From: Ferruginibacter sp.
GTDB taxonomy: Bacteria; Bacteroidota; Bacteroidia; Chitinophagales; Chitinophagaceae
Assembly (NCBI GenBank): GCA_025359625.1
Contig: JANYFT010000031.1
Coordinates: forward strand, 1-62,681
DNA: 62,681 nt
Direction: 5' to 3'
The notes beneath the pieces were generated by a model that saw only the letters and a list, made by a program, of their open reading frames with translations, was not told where the DNA came from and searched no databases. Made by a program: the position numbers and the translations under genes. Positions 56,974 through 62,681 of this stretch are shown here, piece after piece. Numbering within the stretch: the stretch's first letter is position 1; each line of letters opens with the position of its first letter.

Positions 56974-58080
56974 ATGGCAGTAGTTACAATTGAAAATCTT
57001 TCAAAAATATATGCCGGAACCGCCAAAGATTCCGCCAGGCCCAAAGCCATTGATGATATTTCTTTCGATGTTCAGGACAAAGAATTTATGGTCATCGTTG
57101 GCCCTTCGGGTTGTGGTAAATCTACCTTGCTGCGTATGATTGCAGGCCTGGAAGAAATTGATGGCGGCACATTAAGCATTGATGGAAAAAGGATGAACGA
57201 ATTAAGTCCGCGGGACAGGGACATTGCCATGGTCTTTCAAAACTACGCTTTATATCCGCACATGACGGTGTACGATAACATGGCTTTTGGCTTGAAGTTA
57301 AAACATTTCAGTAAAAGAGATATTAAAGAACGGGTAATGCAAACAGCAAAACTGCTGGAGATAGAAGATGAATTGTACAGAAAGCCAAAAACACTTTCCG
57401 GCGGCCAGCGGCAGCGGGTGGCTATCGGCAGAGCAATCATCAGGCGCCCAAAGGTTTTTTTGTTTGATGAACCACTTAGCAACCTGGATGCGAAACTGCG
57501 TAGCCAGATGCGTATTGAGTTACAGAAACTACACCGGGAAATAAACGCCACGATGATTTATGTAACACATGATCAAACCGAAGCAATGACACTGGGTAAC
57601 CGCATAGCTGTTTTGAACAAGGGGAAACTGATGCAGTTGGATACACCTTTGCAATTGTATAATTTCCCGGCTAATAAATTTGTCGCCGGCTTTATAGGCT
57701 CTCCCGCAATGAATTTTATCAAAGGGATTTTAGGTAAAGACAGCAATGATTTTTTTTTAGAGCGCTCTTTAGATTGTAAAATTTCATTGGGTACTGATGT
57801 TCCGACGAGTATTCAAAGTAAGGTTGGACAAGAAATTGAAATTGGCATTCGGCCTGAAAATATAGTGTTGTCCACTTACCAGCACTATAAACCAGCAGGC
57901 TGTTTGCTGGAAGTAATGGCATTTGAAAATATGGGTAACGAGCAACTCATTTATCTTTTTTTACAAAATGAAAAAATCATTGCCAGGCGAAACTCACAGG
58001 AGATAATTGAAATTGGGAGCAGATTTTTTATTGAATTGGGAGCAGGAAATATTTTTTACACTGAAACCTTTGATCGTTGA
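56974..58080 (+). CDS. Sugar ABC transporter ATP-binding protein (UgpC/MsmK type)
   Basis: A 368-residue ATPase. Walker A is GPSGCGKST (43-51), the Q-loop is QNYALYPHMTVYDNMAFGL, the signature is LSGGQRQR (141-148), Walker B is VFLFDEPLSNLD (161-172), and the switch histidine is in YVTHDQTEAM. The C-terminal about 120 residues form a TOBE/MalK-like regulatory domain (IGIRPENI). It is the last gene of the importer operon, 13 bp after the second GH130 gene. It powers the two permeases. Multitasking MsmK-like ATPases can serve several importers, but here the genes are linked. Confidence 0.95.
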   Translation: MAVVTIENLSKIYAGTAKDSARPKAIDDISFDVQDKEFMVIVGPSGCGKSTLLRMIAGLEEIDGGTLSIDGKRMNELSPRDRDIAMVFQNYALYPHMTVYDNMAFGLKLKHFSKRDIKERVMQTAKLLEIEDELYRKPKTLSGGQRQRVAIGRAIIRRPKVFLFDEPLSNLDAKLRSQMRIELQKLHREINATMIYVTHDQTEAMTLGNRIAVLNKGKLMQLDTPLQLYNFPANKFVAGFIGSPAMNFIKGILGKDSNDFFLERSLDCKISLGTDVPTSIQSKVGQEIEIGIRPENIVLSTYQHYKPAGCLLEVMAFENMGNEQLIYLFLQNEKIIARRNSQEIIEIGSRFFIELGAGNIFYTETFDR

Positions 58081-58440
58081 AAGGCAAGAAACCGATAGTA
58101 GGAAGCGTTGCATCTGTATATGGAGATTGTAAAGTAAAGTGTGTAAATATAATTTAGAGCCTGCATTTATTTTTAAAAATAGTTAGATATTTGGGAAGGA
58201 TGATTCTCCAGTTTTGAATAACACTCGTATAGCTTTTTTTATTATTTTGTATTGATAAAAAAATAGATCTTGTTGCTGCATTTTGTTGGTAAATTGGGTC
58301 TTTGTTTTTGTATATTTTATAATTCTCAGGTTTAGATTTTAAATAGTATTGGTGTGTTTGCGAGTTAGTTCGTAACTAACTTTTGTTAAATGTAATAGGG
58401 GAGTTATATACTTTATAATCTAAAAAACCCTTAGGGATAG
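58081..58440. other. Intergenic gap between ABC ATPase and GNAT gene
   Basis: A 360-bp AT-rich gap between convergent genes. I see no gene. A very short CCC-TAA-GGG palindrome followed by six T on the minus strand (about 58425-58436) could terminate the GNAT transcript but is too small to call. Confidence 0.5.
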
Positions 58441-58986
58441 TTATTTTTTTATATCAAATTCTAATAACGCCACTTTCAGATTCCGGTGTTGTATTGGCAA
58501 GTTCTCTGTGTTTGGCGTAGTATAATTTTCAATAAATTTAAAGCCGTAACTTTTATAATATCCGATTATTTTTTCATTATCCGCCCATGTATCCATCCTG
58601 ATATATCGTAAATTTTTACTGATAATTAAGTCAATGGCCCAGTTAAGAATTTTCTGAAATATTTTTTCGCCTTTAAATTTTTGATTCAAAACAATCCGAT
58701 GCAAATAAATGGCATTTCCTTTTTCCTTTTCTCTCCATATCAATATATCGGTGTAACAAATGCTGAAAATACATGCGATGGTATCGTTGGTCAACATTTT
58801 GAATAAAAGCCCGTTTTTAATATCTGCTTTTATGTAATTTTCATCATAACTGCTCCAGCCGATATAATTGTTCTTTTTTTGAAACAGGATAGCTTCATCA
58901 AAAAGATGATAGATTATATTCAGATCATCTGAAGATGCATTTACAATTGTATAACCGGATACGGGTATAATTTTATTTAATTTCAT
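58441..58986 (-). CDS. GNAT-family N-acetyltransferase
   Basis: A 181-residue acetyltransferase. The GNAT core has the acetyl-CoA region as AIYLHRIVLNQKFKGEKIFQKIL (motif A, here KFKGEKI in place of the usual R/Q-x2-G-x-G) and the C-terminal IRMDTWADNEKIIGYYKSYGFKFIE. The degenerate acetyl-CoA loop is a little unusual. I use the ATG at 58986, since the longer frame to 59040 overlaps the racemase pseudogene and adds no conserved residues. It is the last gene of a minus-strand group that begins with the TetR regulator. The substrate is unknown. Confidence 0.85.
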   Translation of the reverse strand: MKLNKIIPVSGYTIVNASSDDLNIIYHLFDEAILFQKKNNYIGWSSYDENYIKADIKNGLLFKMLTNDTIACIFSICYTDILIWREKEKGNAIYLHRIVLNQKFKGEKIFQKILNWAIDLIISKNLRYIRMDTWADNEKIIGYYKSYGFKFIENYTTPNTENLPIQHRNLKVALLEFDIKK

Positions 58987-59011
58987 CTTTATTAAGATTA
59001 CTATGTTTAGC

Positions 59012-59743
59012 CTAGGCAAATTGCACAGCAGCCTGCGCATGAATCTGAGTAGTATTAAAAACAGGTACAGAAATATCTTCCTGTTTAATTATAAGGGGGA
59101 TTTCCGTGCAACCTAAGATTATTCCTTTGGCTCCTTCTTTGATTAATTGGTTAGCAATCCTGATGTATTTTTTTTTAGTTTCATTTACCAAAATCCCTTT
59201 CCCTAATTCGTATAATAATGTTTTCTCAATAAAATTTCTATCAACCTGATTTTTGGATACTATAGATTGAATATTATGCTCCAACAGTTTATCCTTATAA
59301 AAATTCAACTCCATCGTATAAGTGGTACCTAACAGGCCAACTTTTTTTAGATTCTTTGCATGTATAGCATCAGCCGTTGCTATTCTGATGTCGATAAGTG
59401 GTAGATCTACCTTTTCTTGCACTCTTTCCGCCACGATGTGTGCAGTATTAGCTCCCAAAATAATAATTTCAGCACCGGCATTTTTAAGTTATAACACTGC
59501 AGTTGTAAGTAAATTAAAAATTGCGTCCCAGTTATGTTCGGCATTTGATTTACGAAAGTTTTCAAAATTAACTGAGTAAATAATGCACTCAGCAAAGGTT
59601 AAGCCGCCTAATTTTCTATTTACTTCTTCGTTAATAAAACGGTAATACTCTATTGTACATCAGTAAGACCCTGAAGTAACTCGTTTGAAATAGCTGGAGT
59701 TCGTTCAAGAACCTGTAACGATTTATACAGTTTCAATTTCATT
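59012..59743 (-). pseudogene. Aspartate/glutamate racemase family, decayed
   Basis: An Asp/Glu racemase-type protein can be read across frames. N-terminal pieces are GLTDV then, in another frame, TIEYYRFINEEVNRKLGG, FAECIIYSVNF and NWDAIFNLLTTAVL. This is followed by TAA where a Gln codon is expected, then LKNAGAEIIILGANTAH. The second half (59012-59458) is intact and contains the second catalytic Cys region GIILGCTEIPLII. At least one frameshift near 59655 and one nonsense codon near 59490 break it. The first Cys motif GANT is preserved. The family interconverts L- and D-aspartate or glutamate. An alternative is translation restart at 59458, giving a useless half protein. Confidence 0.8.
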
Positions 59744-60224
59744 TTCTATGCTTTAAATTTTGTGCCCTTAATTCAAAGTTTGTTTCTTCAGACAAAGGGT
59801 TGATAATTTGCTTAAAGAATTGCATTAACTCTTGTGAATGAGGATGACTGCTTTGTGTTTTAAGATTGAAATGAACAAGTTTTGTCCACATCATAGCTTT
59901 TAAAATTGTTTTATTACCATTCCACATCAAAGCTTCTAAGAGGAGACTTTTTTCTGAGCAGTCAATCAACTGCGTTTGTATAGTTACGTCCTCCATCAAA
60001 TAAGCAGGAGCCATGTAGGAGATTTGGGTGTTGGCAGATACCCAACCAATCCCCTTAGTTTGAGCCATTTTATAAATGTCTAAACTATAATTATCAATTA
60101 GTTGGTCTCCCCGAGCCGTAAGAAAATAATCAATGTATCTTGAATTATTTAAATGACTAAATGGATCACAATCATGAAAACGAATTTTCATCTTGCTTTC
60201 CAATATTTTTTTTAGCACTTCCAT
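59739..60224 (-). CDS. Acyl-CoA thioesterase-like protein (4HBT hot-dog fold)
   Basis: A 161-residue single hot-dog domain. The 4HBT signature is seen as KIRFHDCDPFSHLNNSRYIDYF, where the Asp (in CDPFSHLNN) corresponds to the catalytic residue of 4-hydroxybenzoyl-CoA thioesterases. The central helix and the strand ISYMAPAYLMEDVTIQTQLIDCS follow the usual order. It hydrolyses an acyl-CoA of unknown chain. ATGs at 60224 and at residue 12 (60191) are both possible. An inverted repeat matching the one in front of the upstream TetR gene lies 83 bp before the start, so the regulator probably controls this gene. Confidence 0.88.
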   Translation of the reverse strand: MEVLKKILESKMKIRFHDCDPFSHLNNSRYIDYFLTARGDQLIDNYSLDIYKMAQTKGIGWVSANTQISYMAPAYLMEDVTIQTQLIDCSEKSLLLEALMWNGNKTILKAMMWTKLVHFNLKTQSSHPHSQELMQFFKQIINPLSEETNFELRAQNLKHRK

Positions 60225-60306
60225 ATATAGGTTTAATTAATTGATTGCTGAACATCACAATAAGAATTGTTTTTGCCATAAACACAGTTACCTTACATCA
60301 TTTTTT

Positions 60307-60328
60307 AAATAAACCGATTGGTTTATTT
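60307..60328. promoter_or_regulatory. Candidate TetR operator upstream of the thioesterase gene
   Basis: A perfect inverted repeat, AAATAAACC-GATT-GGTTTATTT. The same half-site with the same 4-base spacer length is found upstream of the TetR gene at 60967-60986. Two matching palindromes, each in front of a gene of the group, strongly suggest the regulator's binding sites. Confidence 0.75.
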
Positions 60329-60342
60329 ATGTACAAAAAAAT

Positions 60343-60948
60343 TTATACTTTTAAATTGAGTATAATTTTTTCTAAATAATCCATTGTCATTCTTAATTCA
60401 GTTGATTTGCCTGTAACCTTCGCCTGCATTATGGCTCCTTCAATAAGCGACATTAAAATGACAGCAATTTCAGCAGGATTGGTATTGGCCTTTATCTCTT
60501 TTCTTTCAATTCCTCTTTTTACCTGGCTTTCTATTGATTTTTTCCAAAAAACCAAAGCTGCAGTGGCTTTTTCTCTTAACCCAGGGTGAGTATCGTCTGC
60601 TTCGGTTGAAGTATTAAGTATGGGACAGCCTGCTTTCAGAAACGGAATCTTCAGAAAATCCCTATACACCCGAGGATAAGTCAATAATTTCTCAATGGAA
60701 TTTTCTACTGATAATATCCTGTTTTTCATATATGCAGTAACATTACCAAAATTGTAATCGAACACAGCCAAAGCAATCTGATCTTTATTTTCAAAGTGAC
60801 CATAAATACAGCCTTTGCTTAAATCAGTTACTTCGGAAATGTTACTCAAAGAGGTGCCTGCAAAGCCCCTGGTATTAAAAGTGGGAGCAGTTTTTTCAAT
60901 GATGTATTGCCGGGTTCTTTCAGCTTTAGAAAGTGAATTATTCAACAT
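60343..60948 (-). CDS. TetR/AcrR-family transcriptional regulator
   Basis: A 201-residue regulator. The N-terminal TetR helix-turn-helix reads FNTRGFAGTSLSNISEVTDLSKGCIYGHFENKDQIALAVFDY, with the characteristic recognition-helix end (GxxYxHFxxK). The C-terminal about 130 residues form the ligand-binding and dimerisation domain (TetR_C, YxxF-type), including GCPILNTSTEADD, common in AcrR/YcdC-like regulators. It lies 118 bp upstream of the thioesterase gene on the same strand. Palindromes in front of both genes suggest autoregulation and control of the thioesterase group. The ligand is probably a small hydrophobic or acyl compound, but this is a guess. Confidence 0.93.
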   Translation of the reverse strand: MLNNSLSKAERTRQYIIEKTAPTFNTRGFAGTSLSNISEVTDLSKGCIYGHFENKDQIALAVFDYNFGNVTAYMKNRILSVENSIEKLLTYPRVYRDFLKIPFLKAGCPILNTSTEADDTHPGLREKATAALVFWKKSIESQVKRGIERKEIKANTNPAEIAVILMSLIEGAIMQAKVTGKSTELRMTMDYLEKIILNLKV

Positions 60949-60966
60949 TGCACAAATATAGCAATT

Positions 60967-60986
60967 AATAAACCAGTCGGTTTATT
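60967..60986. promoter_or_regulatory. Candidate TetR operator upstream of the TetR gene
   Basis: A perfect inverted repeat, AATAAACC-AGTC-GGTTTATT, about 19 bp upstream of the TetR start codon. It shares both half-sites with 60307-60328. The position just before the start is compatible with autorepression. Confidence 0.75.
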
Positions 60987-61048
60987 TTAGTAATTATTTT
61001 TTTGAGATATAAAGTTGCCCACTTACCAGCGCTCTATGAAAATTGGAA

Positions 61049-61270
61049 TTAATTTTGTACCGACTTCAACACCCTCATTTCCTCTTCAATCAACCGCTTC
61101 ACTTCCATTTTAACCTGGTAGTAATTATCCTGCGCCTGTTGTTGCGTAGCATTTGATACAAGAGGAATCTGTTTGTACAGGCTCATTTCCTCATTGATAG
61201 GCACTTCAACCTTATTTCCATTCTCATCTAAAATGCGATAAACCAGCCCACGATTCAGAGTGTAGTCCAA
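61049..61270 (-). CDS. Small ORF of unknown function, coding-like
   Basis: A possible 73-residue protein read from TTG 61270, ending in a charged amphipathic helix (YYQVKMEVKRLIEEEMRVLKS). The composition and third-base pattern look coding (LVYRILDENGNKVEVPINEEM), and the open frame continues upstream to near 61303 without an ATG, as if the start of a larger gene had been lost. It lies 32 bp downstream of the Gfo/Idh/MocA stop on the same strand. I do not recognise a family. It may be a small downstream gene with a rare start codon or a residual 3' fragment. Confidence 0.4.
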   Translation of the reverse strand: MDYTLNRGLVYRILDENGNKVEVPINEEMSLYKQIPLVSNATQQQAQDNYYQVKMEVKRLIEEEMRVLKSVQN

Positions 61271-61302
61271 TAAATAAAGTTCATTCCCAAAAGTTTTAAA
61301 TT

Positions 61303-62640
61303 TTATACTTTAGGTTCCCATCCGGGTTGGTATTGGCGGCTCCATAATTCCATAGCCTCTTTATCCCCAGCAATATGCCCGTTGGCCTGATCAATATTTA
61401 AGGTATGTCCTATCCTTTGAGCTATATTACCTAACTGTACCCAAAGAGTGCTTTTAAATCCAATTTCTACATCTGCATTCGGTCTTTTACTTGTGCGAAT
61501 ACAGTCCAAAAAATTTGCAATGTGTACACTGTCCAAACCTTCATTGGGGCTGGTGGTATTACGTCCATCAATCACTGCATTGGATTTTATTTCTTTCAAT
61601 ATGTTTCCTTTCTCATCATAAATATTATATCCGTCGTGTCCGGTAAGCATTACTCCTTTTTCACCGTAAAATAAAACGCCCCGATCGGCGCCTTCTACTT
61701 TAAACGGATTGCAACTTCGGCCTTCCCAAATTACCGTTGCTTCAGGAAAGTCGAAGGTGATCAGTTGGGTATCCGGTGTTTGCCAGTCATCCTGAAAAAA
61801 ATATCGGCCACCAGTAGAATTTACCCGTAGCGGATAATCAACACCAAGCCCCCAACGTGCTACATCAATTTCATGGGTACCGTTATTTAACGCCTCTCCT
61901 GTACCCCAGTGCCAGAACCAGTGCCAGTTGTAATGAATAAGATTGTCTTTATAAGGCCTTCTTGGTGCAGGGCCTTGCCAGAGGTCATAATCAAGCCCCG
62001 GCATCACAGCCGTTTCTTTACCTATTCCTATAGACTTGCGTGAATTGGTGTACCAGCATTTAACCATATGTACTTTACCAATAACCCCGCCCTTTAGTTC
62101 ATTAATTCCTTCCGTTAGCAACTTCCACGACCGGCGTTGAGCCCCCATTTGAACTACCCTGTTATATTTGCGGGCCGCAGCTATGGCCATTTCCCCTTCA
62201 TGCGGATTATGACACAGTGGTTTTTCAACATATACATGCTTGCCAGCGGCGCAACATATAATTGTAGCTGGTGCATGCCAGTGATCAGGTGTGGCTATAT
62301 ATACGGCATCAAGATTTTTATCGCCTAATATGCTGCGGAAATCGTTTACGCCTTTTGGCGCAGTTTTACCTGCCTCTACTACAGCACTAATTCCTTTTTG
62401 TCTCGCCTTGTCCTCAACATCACATACATAAACCACTTCTGTGTTGGCTTGCTTTGCAAAGATGGCCGCCATGCCCGAACCCCGACCATTAGCGCCTATA
62501 ACGGCAATGCTTATGCGATCGTTAGCGCCTATGATATTATTATAACTTTTTGAAGAGAATCCTAAGCCAATACCCCCAAAAGCAACAGCAGCAGAACCTG
62601 CTGTAACATTTTTAATAAATTTCCTTCTTGAATTTTTCAT
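61303..62640 (-). CDS. Tat-exported Gfo/Idh/MocA-family oxidoreductase
   Basis: A 445-residue oxidoreductase with an N-terminal twin-arginine signal (SRRKFIK followed by an Ala/Gly-rich hydrophobic stretch), so it is predicted to fold with NAD(P) in the cytoplasm and be exported to the periplasm. The Rossmann motif is IAVIGANGRGSG, the EKP motif is YVEKPLCHNP, and the conserved catalytic region is NNGTHEIDVARWGLG. The WHWFWHWGTGEALNNG segment is typical of the exported Bacteroidota group. Members with this architecture often lie near sugar-degrading enzymes, including GH109-like alpha-N-acetylgalactosaminidases, but the exact activity is not deducible. Only about 40 bp of its upstream region are in the window. 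Confidence 0.92.
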   Translation of the reverse strand: MKNSRRKFIKNVTAGSAAVAFGGIGLGFSSKSYNNIIGANDRISIAVIGANGRGSGMAAIFAKQANTEVVYVCDVEDKARQKGISAVVEAGKTAPKGVNDFRSILGDKNLDAVYIATPDHWHAPATIICCAAGKHVYVEKPLCHNPHEGEMAIAAARKYNRVVQMGAQRRSWKLLTEGINELKGGVIGKVHMVKCWYTNSRKSIGIGKETAVMPGLDYDLWQGPAPRRPYKDNLIHYNWHWFWHWGTGEALNNGTHEIDVARWGLGVDYPLRVNSTGGRYFFQDDWQTPDTQLITFDFPEATVIWEGRSCNPFKVEGADRGVLFYGEKGVMLTGHDGYNIYDEKGNILKEIKSNAVIDGRNTTSPNEGLDSVHIANFLDCIRTSKRPNADVEIGFKSTLWVQLGNIAQRIGHTLNIDQANGHIAGDKEAMELWSRQYQPGWEPKV

Positions 62641-62681
62641 AATTAATATAATTTAAAATTCTTTTATTTTTATATTTCTGT

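Overview
The window is AT-rich chromosomal DNA of a Bacteroidota bacterium, most likely a member of the Chitinophagaceae or a close relative. The evidence is a SusC/SusD pair behind an ECF sigma/FecR pair, PorP/SprF and a T9SS plug protein, secreted proteins with type IX C-terminal sorting domains (type A on an M43 protease, type B on a PKD-repeat giant), a TamL-like Omp85 lipoprotein, many 'SSCKK'-type lipoproteins, and little recognisable Shine-Dalgarno sequence. No tRNA, rRNA or CRISPR array was seen.

Layout. 1-9176: end of a hexuronate locus (uxaB fragment, uxaC, a YhcH-family gene), then a same-strand run of GntP-family permease, RidA-family protein, fold-III PLP enzyme of the D-threonine aldolase/D-serine dehydratase type and M19 dipeptidase, followed by a convergent exported amidase. 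9423-15538: PorP/SprF protein and a PKD-repeat type IX substrate. 15955-20251: an accessory patch with a FISUMP lipoprotein whose 3' end looks like a diversity-generating retroelement (DGR) variable region, a degenerate IS5-like element, a small lipoprotein and a decayed M32 carboxypeptidase. 20283-26656: a lipoprotein, a Nif3-like protein, a zinc-ribbon coiled-coil protein and a secreted M43 metalloprotease. 26757-33136: RDD protein divergent from a SpoIIM/DUF4129/DUF4350/MoxR/DUF58 operon. 33371-40009: housekeeping genes (truB, TamL-like, SpoU methyltransferase, FtsX-type permease, T9SS plug protein).

40727-58080 is the largest system: ECF sigma, FecR, SusC with an STN domain, SusD, a LamG lipoprotein, and then a complete CUT1-type sugar ABC importer (binding lipoprotein, two permeases, ATPase) interleaved with an oxidoreductase, two different GH130 enzymes and a lipoprotein of unassigned function. 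It reads as a polysaccharide utilisation locus in which TonB-dependent outer-membrane uptake feeds an ABC importer and phosphorolysis of (probably beta-mannosidic) oligosaccharides.

58441-62640: a GNAT acetyltransferase, a decayed Asp/Glu racemase, a thioesterase and a TetR regulator, with matching inverted repeats upstream of the TetR and thioesterase genes, then a small uncertain ORF and a Tat-exported Gfo/Idh/MocA oxidoreductase.

The two most notable items are the DGR-like variable region with its downstream hairpin (no reverse transcriptase or template repeat is in the window, so the machinery would have to act in trans or be lost) and the hybrid SusCD plus ABC plus GH130 locus.
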